From JAXMCI01 sp046349435 (lineage in GTDB: Bacteria > Pseudomonadota > Alphaproteobacteria > Dongiales > Dongiaceae): DNA of 64,000 bases. This document shows, piece by piece, positions 36,932-44,112 of this stretch. A program made the translations under genes and the position numbers. Each line of letters begins with the position of its first letter. Within the stretch, counting starts at the first letter, position 1. A model generated the notes under the pieces. The model made no database searches, was not told the DNA's origin, and saw only the letters and a list, made by a program, of their open reading frames with translations. The stretch is taken from assembly GCA_046349435.1 (NCBI GenBank), contig JAXMCI010000045.1:1-64000 (forward strand), given 5' to 3'.

Positions 36932-37352
36932 CTAGGCGGCCGGCTTGCCCCGATGCCGATCCCTCAGGATGGCCAGCCCCGACGGGTCGCGATCGAGAAG
37001 CCGCAATGCGCTGCTGATGGCGCGGCTCGTCAGGAGCTCCCCGCTCTCGTACTTCTGGAACGCGCGCGGGCCACCGCCGATGAGCTGGCCGGCCGCCGCC
37101 TGGCTGAGGCCCAGCTCTTCCGGATGCGCCGGATCTCCTCGGGCTCCAGCAGGCCGGCGACCCGTGCCTTCAGGACGTTGAGCATCCGGTCGGAAATCTT
37201 CATGTCCTCGCCGGCCGGATGCTTTCCCCGGACTCGTTGCAATACCACCCAGGCATCTCGAATGTGACGGACTCACCCTTGTAGGTCAGCGTCAGCGGCC
37301 GCACGGCACGGTGCATCGGCGCACCCGTCTCGGGGCATACGGGACTCGTCAT
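36932..37352 (-). CDS. mqsA: MqsA-type antitoxin, two frameshifts
   Basis: Antitoxin with an N-terminal zinc-like domain and C-terminal helix-turn-helix. Pieces in order: SPVCPETGAPMH, TYKGESVTFEMPGWYCNESG, then (shift at ~37215) GEDMKISDRMLNVLKARVAG, EPEEIRRIRK, then (shift at ~37125) ELGLSQAAAGQLIGGGPRAF and QKYESGELLTSRAI. Each shift equals one missing base; the 421-nt span is two short of 141 codons. The usual CxxC pairs are reduced to CPET and CNES, as in a known subgroup. The ATG overlaps the mqsR stop by 4 nt. If the shifts are real the toxin would lack its antitoxin, which argues for assembly error or a cross-acting antitoxin. Confidence 0.8.
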
Positions 37353-37669
37353 GCTCCTTCCTCCTTCTCCTTGAAGGACAGCAAGAGAAACTCGGTCACG
37401 GCGTCGGACGTAAACTTCACGTACAGAAGGCCCGCCGGCGATGGGACGTGGTAGACGTCCTGCCACAGGCGATGATCGCGGAAAGCGGTCATCGACTTGT
37501 AGAAGTGCGCGCGCTGCATCGTCCGAATCGTCGCCACGATCTCCGGCCGGCCGAAGCCGATTGCGGCGGCGCCACGCAGCGCCGAGCCGGTGATGTTGAG
37601 CCGGTCTGCGGCGCTGAACGCTGCCTTGAAGGCCGCGAGGTCGTAGGCAGGCTTGCGCTTCTCCGCCAT
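37349..37669 (-). CDS. mqsR: MqsR-type toxin (RelE-fold mRNA interferase)
   Basis: 106-aa toxin. FYKSMTAFRDHRLWQDVYHV and GLLYVKFTSD align with E. coli MqsR around Lys56, Gln68 and Tyr81, the residues linked to GCU-directed mRNA cleavage, and the C-terminal LLLSFKEKEE also matches. The toxin gene comes first and overlaps mqsA by ATGA, as in E. coli. I start at MAEKRKPAY (37669). The upstream in-frame ATG at 37690 lies within the palindromic operator and is less likely. Confidence 0.88.
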   Translation of the reverse strand: MAEKRKPAYDLAAFKAAFSAADRLNITGSALRGAAAIGFGRPEIVATIRTMQRAHFYKSMTAFRDHRLWQDVYHVPSPAGLLYVKFTSDAVTEFLLLSFKEKEEGA

Positions 37670-37681
37670 CGCCACATCATG

Positions 37682-37700
37682 TGACACCATTATGGTGTCA
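37682..37700. promoter_or_regulatory. Perfect 19-bp palindromic operator upstream of mqsR
   Basis: TGACACCAT-T-ATGGTGTCA, two perfect 9-bp arms around a single base, starting 13 nt upstream of the mqsR start. On the minus strand it contains CATAAT, a possible -10 hexamer. This is the expected form of an MqsA-type autoregulatory site. Confidence 0.75.
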
Positions 37701-37802
37701 GTTCAATACCGCGCCCCGCCGACCGCCGAGGGGCGACGCCGGGCCTCATGAAGCGCACGCCGGGCCAGACAGCGGCGCGGATCTGCCCTAAAGTTGCCTT
37801 CC

Positions 37803-39347
37803 ATGGACAGCAGCCCCGTCGCGGGCGCGGCGCGGCCGCGCATCCTGCGCCTTCATCCCGACGATCCGATCGCCGTCGCGCTCGAGGACCTGCCGGCCGG
37901 CACGGCGGCGGCGCCCGGCGGGCCGGTGGCGGCCGAGGCGATCCCGCGCGGCCACAAGATCGCGCTGCGCGCCATCGCCGCCGGCGAGCCGGTGCGCCGC
38001 TTCGCCCAGGTGATCGGCGAGGCCACCGCGGCGATCCCCGCCGGCGCCCATGTCCATGTCCACAACCTCGCCTGCCGGCCCTCGGCGGCCGACCGCGCCA
38101 TCGGCACGCGGCGGCGCGGCACGCCGGCGGCCGGAACGCCGGCCAGCTTCCAGGGCTATGTCCGGCCCGACGGGCGGGTCGGCACGCGCAACTATGTCGG
38201 CATCCTGACCTCGGTGAACTGCTCGGCGACGGTCGCCCGGCTGATCGCCGAGCGCTGCCGCGACAGCGCCTTCATGCGCGACTTCCCGCATGTCGACGGG
38301 GTGGTGGCGCTGACCCACAAATCGGGCTGCAGCATCGCCGAGGGCGGCGAGTCGCTGGCCATGCTGCGGCGCACGCTCGGCGGCTATGCCCGCCACCCCA
38401 ACTTCGCCGGCGTGCTGCTGATCGGGCTGGGCTGCGAGGACAACCAGCTCGACCGCCTGCTCGAGGTCGAGGGGCTGGCGGTCGGGCCGCGGCTGCGCAC
38501 CCTGGTGATCCAGGAGGAGGGCGGCACCACCGCCACGGTGCGCGCCGGGGTGGCGGCGGTGCGCGAGCTGATGGACGCCGCCGAGGCGGCACGGCGCGAG
38601 ACGGTGCCGGCCTCCCGCCTGATGGTCGGGCTGCAATGCGGCGGCTCGGACGGCTTCTCCGGCCTGTCCGCCAACCCGGCGCTGGGCGCCGCGGTCGACC
38701 TGCTGGCCGCCCAGGGCGGCACCGCCATCCTGAGCGAGACGCCGGAGATCTACGGCGCCGAGAACCTGCTGCTGGAGCGGGCGGCGACCCCCGAGATCGG
38801 CCGGCAGCTGCTCGATCTCATCGCCTGGTGGGAGGAGCACCTCGCCCGCGAGCCGCACGGCTTCGACGACAACCCCTCGCCCGGCAACCGCGCCGGCGGC
38901 CTCACCACCATCCTGGAGAAGTCGCTGGGCGCGGTCGCCAAGGGCGGCACCACCGACCTCGCCGGCGTCTACCGCTACGCCGAGCCGATCGACCGGCCCG
39001 GGCTGGTGTTCATGGATTCCCCGGGCTACGACCCGATGTCGGCGACCGGCCAGGTGGCGAGCGGCGCCAACCTGATCTGCTTCACCACCGGGCGCGGCTC
39101 CTGCTTCGGCTGCCGCCCCGTGCCGTCGCTCAAGCTCGCCACCAACACCCCCCTCTTCGAGCGCATGGAGGAGGACATGGACATCAATTGCGGCGCCATC
39201 CTCGACGGCACCGCCGACCTGCCGGCGCTCGGCGAGACGATCTTCCGGGCGATGCTGGCCGCCGCCTCGGGCCGGCCCACCGCCAGCGAGGCGCTCGGCT
39301 ATGGCGAGGACGAGTTCGCCCCCTGGCACGTCAATCCCTGGTTTTGA
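37803..39347 (+). CDS. UxaA/GarD-family sugar-acid dehydratase with N-terminal SAF domain
   Basis: 514-aa protein. An SAF domain (residues ~10-95, IPRGHKIALRAIAAGEPVRR) is fused to the altronate/galactarate dehydratase core. Core motifs are GRVGTRNYVGILTSVNCSAT, THKSGCSIAEGG, LIGLGCEDNQ, VGLQCGGSDGFSG, GRGSCFGCRPVPSLKLATNT and DINCGAIL. Family members dehydrate hexarates or hexonates using a metal centre, so a sugar acid is the likely substrate. The start at ATG 37803 is used. It fits the neighbouring TRAP importer and DapA-family enzymes as one sugar-acid pathway, split here by the mqsRA locus. Confidence 0.9.
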   Translation: MDSSPVAGAARPRILRLHPDDPIAVALEDLPAGTAAAPGGPVAAEAIPRGHKIALRAIAAGEPVRRFAQVIGEATAAIPAGAHVHVHNLACRPSAADRAIGTRRRGTPAAGTPASFQGYVRPDGRVGTRNYVGILTSVNCSATVARLIAERCRDSAFMRDFPHVDGVVALTHKSGCSIAEGGESLAMLRRTLGGYARHPNFAGVLLIGLGCEDNQLDRLLEVEGLAVGPRLRTLVIQEEGGTTATVRAGVAAVRELMDAAEAARRETVPASRLMVGLQCGGSDGFSGLSANPALGAAVDLLAAQGGTAILSETPEIYGAENLLLERAATPEIGRQLLDLIAWWEEHLAREPHGFDDNPSPGNRAGGLTTILEKSLGAVAKGGTTDLAGVYRYAEPIDRPGLVFMDSPGYDPMSATGQVASGANLICFTTGRGSCFGCRPVPSLKLATNTPLFERMEEDMDINCGAILDGTADLPALGETIFRAMLAAASGRPTASEALGYGEDEFAPWHVNPWF

Positions 39348-39368
39348 CGGCCCCTGGTTCTGACGGCC
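39337..39368 (+). repeat. 16-bp tandem duplication across the UxaA-type stop codon
   Basis: CCTGGTTTTGACGGCC is followed directly by CCTGGTTCTGACGGCC (one mismatch). The duplication repeats the last two codons (Trp-Phe) and the TGA, so the protein end is unchanged. Confidence 0.85.
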
Positions 39369-39757
39369 GTCCCCAAGCCCGACGATTGCCACAGCCGCTG
39401 TCACAAATCCGCGATTTCGGCAGGCGGCCGGCCGTGATATGGACGGAACCGTCGGGATCCCTGCCGGGCCGGAGCCCGCGACGCGACATGATGTCAGCTT
39501 GCGGCTTGACCCGCGGCCCCCGGCGAAGGATGCTTCCGCGGTCGCGGAACCGTGCACACGGCTCGCAGTTCGCGGTAGATTACAGGCGCGACCCGCCGCC
39601 CCGATCGTGCTACGATGGAGCGGACTTCAGGAGGTTGGATGGCGTTCCCCGAATTTGCTCGCCAGCAGCGCGCGGCACCGCGCCGCGCGGCAGCGGCTTT
39701 TTTGCGCGCCATGGCGCAAACCCTTTCCTCCACCACCGGTGACGACAAGCAGGCGTG
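39348..39757 (+). other. 410-nt leader/intergenic region before the cold-shock gene
   Basis: No credible gene. It holds the tandem duplication at its start and, near its end, overlapping GC hairpins with a T-run that look like an attenuator (39669-39703). A further palindrome, TTGCGCGCCATGGCGCAA, lies at 39702-39719. Long structured leaders are common for cold-shock genes. Confidence 0.5.
39669..39703 (+). terminator. Candidate attenuator: overlapping hairpins with a T6 run
   Basis: Hairpin A pairs CGCGCGGC (39669-39676) with GCCGCGCG (39682-39689). Hairpin B pairs GCCGC (39682-39686) with GCGGC (39693-39697) and is followed by TTTTTT (39698-39703), the form of an intrinsic terminator. The two share 39682-39686 and cannot coexist. 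It lies 55 nt before the cold-shock start codon. Confidence 0.5.
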
Positions 39758-40417
39758 ATGGGCAAGACCAGAGACTTCCGCGGGCCGCGGCGGCGCGCGT
39801 TCGACGACGACATGTTCTCCCCCAGCGACGTGCGGGGCGCGCCGCGCGCGCCGCGCCATCCAGGCGGTGGCGGCTTCGACCGACCGCCGCCGGCGATGGA
39901 CGGGCCGCTGGTCGACGCGTCGGTCAAGTGGTTCAACGCGGAGAAGGGCTTCGGCTTCGCCGCGCTGGGCGACGGGAGCGGCGACGTCTTCCTCCATATC
40001 GGCGTGCTGCAGGCGGCGGGGCGCGAGAGCGTCGCGCCCGGCACCAAGCTGAAGGTGTCGGTCGGCCAGGGCACCAAGGGCCGGCAGATCACCCGCGTCG
40101 CCGAGATCGACGACAGCACGGCCACCGAGCCGCCGCGACGCTCGTCGAGTGGCGGCCCCAGTGGCGGGGCGCGGCCGCAGCGCTTCACCCCCGACCCCTC
40201 GACCGCGGTCGAGGTCGTCGGCACGGTGAAGTGGTTCAACGGCGACAAGGGCTTCGGCTTCGTCACCGGCGATGACGGCGGCAAGGACGTGTTCGTCCAC
40301 GTCTCCGTCCTCGAGCGCTCGCGCCTGCCCCCGCTCAACGAGGGGCAGCGGGTGGCGATGCGGGTCGTCGAGACGCCGAAAGGCCGCGAGGCAATCGCGG
40401 TCAACCTCGCCAGCTGA
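39758..40417 (+). CDS. Double cold-shock-domain protein
   Basis: 219-aa single-stranded nucleic-acid-binding protein with two cold-shock domains. Domain 1 is at ~50-115 (VKWFNAEKGFGFAALGD, DVFLHIGVL), domain 2 at ~148-218 (VKWFNGDKGFGFVTGDD, DVFVHVSVLER), both with RNP1 and RNP2 intact. A basic, Gly/Pro-rich N-terminal tail and a disordered linker surround domain 1. Two-domain proteins are typical of alphaproteobacteria. Such proteins melt RNA hairpins and can act as antiterminators, which is notable given the attenuator-like leader. The start is ATG 39758; GTG 39755 directly before it is possible. Confidence 0.92.
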   Translation: MGKTRDFRGPRRRAFDDDMFSPSDVRGAPRAPRHPGGGGFDRPPPAMDGPLVDASVKWFNAEKGFGFAALGDGSGDVFLHIGVLQAAGRESVAPGTKLKVSVGQGTKGRQITRVAEIDDSTATEPPRRSSSGGPSGGARPQRFTPDPSTAVEVVGTVKWFNGDKGFGFVTGDDGGKDVFVHVSVLERSRLPPLNEGQRVAMRVVETPKGREAIAVNLAS

Positions 40418-40424
40418 GCGATCC

Positions 40425-40449
40425 GGGCGCCGCCCCTGCGGCGGCGCCC
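40425..40449. terminator. Bidirectional terminator-type stem-loop
   Basis: Perfect 10-bp stem GGGCGCCGCC / GGCGGCGCCC with a 5-nt loop, placed between the convergent cold-shock and nucleoside-hydrolase genes. The downstream run is C/T-rich rather than pure T. Confidence 0.65.
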
Positions 40450-40458
40450 GTTCCTCCC

Positions 40459-41376
40459 CTAAAGCCGGGCCAGCCGCTCCGCCAGGAGCGCGAAGAGCCG
40501 GTCGCCGTCGACCTGCGTGATCACGCGGCAGTTGGCGTCGCGCCCGGCGCGTTGCCGCTTGCCGACGGCCGCCACGGTCTGGCCGCGGGTCAGCGGCGAC
40601 TCGCATTCCACCGCGACATGGGCGTCGACCCCGCCGAAGAGCTCCGGCGCGATCAGGCTGCCGATCACGCACGGATCGTGCAGGCTGGGATCGCCGCCGC
40701 CATAGAGCGTCATCAGCCGGGCGGCGACCGCGCCGATCCGGCCGGCCGCCGCGACCCGGTCCAGCCGCGCCGGCGTGATCGCGGCATGGGCGCTGGCATC
40801 CAGCCCGAACATGGTCAGCCGGGCGCCCGAGCCGAGCACGATCGCCGCGGCATGCGGGTCGACCGCGATGTTGAACTCGGCGGCCGGGGTGACGTTGCCC
40901 GGCCGGAAGGCGGCGCCGCCCATGAACAGGATCTCGCGGAAGGCGGTCGCGACCTCCGGCTGCTTGACGATGGCCAGCGCCAGATTGGTCATCGGCCCGA
41001 GGACGCAGAGCGTGATCTCGCCGGGCGCCGCCAGCGCCCGCTCCGCCAGCAGGTCGACGGCGTGCCCGGGAGCACCGGCGAAGTCCGCGTCCGGCAGCCC
41101 GACGTCGCCGAGCCCGTCCTTGCCGTGCACCGTGGCGAGCCGCCCTTCCGCCACCATCAGCGGCCGCCGGCAGCCGGCATGGACCGGCACGTCCCGCCGC
41201 CCGGCCGCCGCCAGCACCCGCCGCGCGTTGCGCTCGGTGGCGGCCAGCCCGACATTGCCGGCGACCGTCGTCACCGCCTCCAGCCGGATCGCCTCGGGCG
41301 AGGCCAGCGCCAGCCAGAGGGCGACGGCGTCGTCGATCCCGGGGTCGCAGTCGACGATGACGCGGCGGGCGGTCAT
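40459..41376 (-). CDS. Inosine-uridine-preferring nucleoside hydrolase family protein
   Basis: 305-aa cytoplasmic hydrolase that splits N-ribosidic bonds. The calcium/ribose-binding DCDPGIDDA is at residues 9-17. TTVAGNVGLAATERNA, LGPMTNLALAI, EFNIAVDPHAA and the active-site region SLHDPCVIG follow in family order. The gene is monocistronic as far as seen and converges with the cold-shock gene. The nucleoside preference cannot be read. Confidence 0.92.
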   Translation of the reverse strand: MTARRVIVDCDPGIDDAVALWLALASPEAIRLEAVTTVAGNVGLAATERNARRVLAAAGRRDVPVHAGCRRPLMVAEGRLATVHGKDGLGDVGLPDADFAGAPGHAVDLLAERALAAPGEITLCVLGPMTNLALAIVKQPEVATAFREILFMGGAAFRPGNVTPAAEFNIAVDPHAAAIVLGSGARLTMFGLDASAHAAITPARLDRVAAAGRIGAVAARLMTLYGGGDPSLHDPCVIGSLIAPELFGGVDAHVAVECESPLTRGQTVAAVGKRQRAGRDANCRVITQVDGDRLFALLAERLARL

Positions 41377-41687
41377 GGCGGGTTTCCCTGGGGTGCGGCG
41401 AGGCGAAGCGGCGGATCCGACGACGCCGATTTAGAGCCCCGGGCCGCCCCTGTCCACCGTCGGCGAGCGCGCGGCGCCGGCCGCGGGCCTGGTCGGTGCC
41501 GGGTCGGGCTGGCGGGTTGACGCACGGCCCCCGCGCGAAGGACGATGCGCGCCGCCCGTCGCCGCCATCCCGCTGGCGGAGCGCCGCCGCCCGGTGCCGC
41601 GCCTGACCGAAGCCGCGGGCAAGACCGCCATTCGAGGGCCAGGGCGGGCGACCCGACCGGCCTCCTGCGTCGCGACTGAGGAATGCC
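41377..41687. other. Divergent intergenic region
   Basis: 311 nt between the nucleoside hydrolase and the DoeB-like gene, both reading outward. I see no gene and no convincing promoter boxes; only an isolated TTGACG at about 41516 stands out. Confidence 0.4.
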
Positions 41688-42689
41688 ATGAGCAACGCCA
41701 GCTCGATCGAATCCGAGATCGACCTCGACCGTCCCGGCAAGCAGCTGGGCTATCTGCGCCTGCCCCACTCGGTGCATCGCTCGGCCTATGGCTGGATCCC
41801 GATCCCGATCGCCTCGATCTGCGGCGGCGCCGGCCCGACCGTGCTGCTGATGGCCGGCAATCACGGCGACGAGTACGAGGGCCAGGTCGTCCTCTCGACG
41901 CTGATCCGCACGCTGGCCCCGGAGGACGTGAACGGGCAGCTGATCATCCTGCCGATGGCCAACTTCCCGGCGGCGGCGGCCGGGCTGCGCACCTCGCCGC
42001 TCGACGAGGGCAACCTCAACCGGCTGTTTCCCGGCAACCCGCGCGGCACGCCGAGCGCGATGATCGCCCACTACATCGAGAGCCAGCTGGTCGCCCGCGT
42101 CGAGCTGCTGGTCGACCTCCATTCCGGCGGCTCGTCGCTGCTCTACCAGCCGACCGCGCTCGCCCGCTGGCCGGGCGACCGGGCCGGGCGCGAGACCATG
42201 CGCGGCCTGATCGAGGCGTTCGGGCTGCCCAACGCGGTGCTCTACCCGGCCGATCCGGAGGGGCCCTACTCCTCCTCCGCCGCCTCGCGGCGCGGCATCG
42301 CCGCGCTCACCACCGAGCTCGGCGGCGGCGGCACGGTCGATCCCGCGATCCGGGTCCTGGCCGAGGCCGGGCTGCGCCGCGCGCTGCACCGCTTCGGCGT
42401 GCTCGCCGCGGCGCCGCCGCCGGCCAACCTCCGGCCGCGCCTGCTCGAGATCGGGCCGCAGCACCACGTCTACAGCTACGACGCCGGCCTGTTCGAGCCG
42501 CTCGCCGCCCCGGGCGACACGGTGGCGGCGGGCCAGCCGGCGGCGCTCGTCCACCGGCCCGAGACCCCCGGCCTCGCCCCGGTCGAGATCGCCTTCGAGG
42601 CCGGCGGCATCGTCCTGGCGCGCCGCGTCCCGGCCCGCGTGGTGCGCGGCGACTGCCTGTTCCAGCTCGGCGGCCCGGTCGAGGCGTAG
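41688..42689 (+). CDS. Succinylglutamate desuccinylase/aspartoacylase family deacylase (DoeB-like)
   Basis: 333-aa zinc hydrolase. Metal ligands lie in GNHGDEYEG (His and Glu) and DLHSGG (His), and the strings LRTSPLDEGNLNRLFPGNP and PTALARWPG match the M14-like deacylase group. The N-terminus (GYLRLPHSVHRSAYGWIPIP) resembles DoeB, which removes acetyl from N-acetyl-diaminobutyrate in ectoine breakdown. No other ectoine genes are nearby, so the true substrate may be another N-acyl amino acid. It is a single gene with a start at ATG 41688. Confidence 0.85.
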   Translation: MSNASSIESEIDLDRPGKQLGYLRLPHSVHRSAYGWIPIPIASICGGAGPTVLLMAGNHGDEYEGQVVLSTLIRTLAPEDVNGQLIILPMANFPAAAAGLRTSPLDEGNLNRLFPGNPRGTPSAMIAHYIESQLVARVELLVDLHSGGSSLLYQPTALARWPGDRAGRETMRGLIEAFGLPNAVLYPADPEGPYSSSAASRRGIAALTTELGGGGTVDPAIRVLAEAGLRRALHRFGVLAAAPPPANLRPRLLEIGPQHHVYSYDAGLFEPLAAPGDTVAAGQPAALVHRPETPGLAPVEIAFEAGGIVLARRVPARVVRGDCLFQLGGPVEA

Positions 42690-42819
42690 GGCGCCGGCGG
42701 CCGGCGCTGTCGCGGCCGCCCGCCGCGCCGCCATCACGCCGCCGGACGCGGCTGGACGCCGGCACCCGAATCGGACCATAGGAGGAGGTCGGGGGGCGAA
42801 CCTAGCGCCGAGGGCCGGG

Positions 42820-44112
42820 ATGAAGTTCCTGCACGCTGCCGACATCCATCTCGACAGCCCGATGCAGGTGGCGGCGCGGCGCGAGGGTGCGCCGGTCGAC
42901 GCCCTGCGCGGCTGCACGCGGCGCGCCTTCGCGGCGATGGTCGACCTGGCGCTCGCCGAGCGGGTCGCCTTCGTGGTGATCGCCGGCGACCTCTATGACG
43001 GCTCCTGGAAGGACTACGGCACCGGCCTGTTCTTCGCCGAGCAGATGGGCCGCCTCGGCGAGGTGCCCTGCTTCGTGGCGCTCGGCAACCACGACGCCGA
43101 GTCGGTGATCACCCGCGGGCTGCAGCTGACCCTGCCGCGCAACGTCCACCTGTTTCCCGCCAAGCGGCCGGAGACGGTGGTGCTGCGCGACCTCGGCGTG
43201 GCGCTGCACGGCCGCTCCTTCCCCGAGCGCGCCGTCACCGAGGACATCTCGGCCGCCTACGGCGCGCCGGTGCCGGGGCTCGTCAACATCGGCGTGCTGC
43301 ACACCGCGGCCGACGGCCGGCCGGGCCACGAGCCCTACGCGCCCTGCACGGTGGCCGGGCTGGTCGGCCGCGGCTACGACTACTGGGCGCTCGGCCATGT
43401 CCACCAGCACGAGGTGCTGGCCCGCCATCCCGATCCCTGGATCGTCTTCCCCGGCAACCTGCAGGGCCGCAGCGCGCGGGAGGCCGGCCCCAAGGGCTGC
43501 CTGCTGGTCGAGGTCGAGGGCGACCGGCTGGTGCCGGAGCGCCGCGCCGTCGACGTGCTGCGCTGGGCCGAGCTCGCCGTCCCGGCCGACGGCGCCGCCT
43601 CGCTCGCCGAGCTGGCGGCCCGGGTGCGCGACCGCGTCGCCGACGCCGCCGCGGCGGCGGAGGGGCGGCCGCTCGCGGTGCGGCTGGCGATCACCGGCGA
43701 GACCGCGCTGCAGGGCGAGCTGCTGAGCCGCCCCGACCGCCTGGAGGCGGAGTGCCGGGCGGCCGCCGCCGAGGCCGCGCCCGCCGCCTGGATCGAGCGG
43801 GTGCGGCTGGCGACGCAGGGGCCGGCGACCCAGGGACTGGCCACCCAGGGGCTGGCCACCCAGGGGCCGGCGGCCGCGGCGGCCGGCGTCGACGCGCTCA
43901 GCCGCCTGCTCGCCTCGTTCCCCGAGGCGCTGGCCGAGCCGGCGGTGCGCCAGGCGCTGCTCGGCGAGGCGGCCGCCATCCTCGGCCGCTTCCCGGCCGA
44001 GCCCGAGGATGCCGAGATCCGCGCGCTCGCCACCGAGGAGTCGCTGCCCGGCATCGTCGAGGCGGCCCGCGCCCTGGTCGCCCATCGGCTGGCCGGCCGC
44101 CGCCCCGCATGA
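42820..44112 (+). CDS. SbcD/YhaO-like metallophosphoesterase nuclease
   Basis: 430-aa calcineurin-fold DNA exonuclease. Metal-binding motifs are all present: ADIHLDSP (7-14), AGDLYDG, LGNHDAE, GVLHTAA and GHVHQHE. The C-terminal half is helical and contains four tandem 5-residue repeats (ATQGP/ATQGL). It overlaps the ATPase gene by 4 nt (ATGA) and pairs with it like YhaO-YhaN or SbcD-SbcC in double-strand-break or hairpin processing. Confidence 0.9.
   Translation: MKFLHAADIHLDSPMQVAARREGAPVDALRGCTRRAFAAMVDLALAERVAFVVIAGDLYDGSWKDYGTGLFFAEQMGRLGEVPCFVALGNHDAESVITRGLQLTLPRNVHLFPAKRPETVVLRDLGVALHGRSFPERAVTEDISAAYGAPVPGLVNIGVLHTAADGRPGHEPYAPCTVAGLVGRGYDYWALGHVHQHEVLARHPDPWIVFPGNLQGRSAREAGPKGCLLVEVEGDRLVPERRAVDVLRWAELAVPADGAASLAELAARVRDRVADAAAAAEGRPLAVRLAITGETALQGELLSRPDRLEAECRAAAAEAAPAAWIERVRLATQGPATQGLATQGLATQGPAAAAAGVDALSRLLASFPEALAEPAVRQALLGEAAAILGRFPAEPEDAEIRALATEESLPGIVEAARALVAHRLAGRRPA
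43810..43869 (+). repeat. Four tandem 15-bp repeats inside the SbcD-like gene
   Basis: Four consecutive 15-nt units of the type GCCACCCAGGGGCTG, encoding ATQGP, ATQGL, ATQGL, ATQGP. In-frame and size-variable by nature; likely a hinge or linker. Confidence 0.9.

Noticed and set aside
39702..39719. TTGCGCGCCATGGCGCAA as a terminator
   Set aside because: The T-run precedes rather than follows this hairpin on the plus strand, and no T-run follows it on the minus strand.
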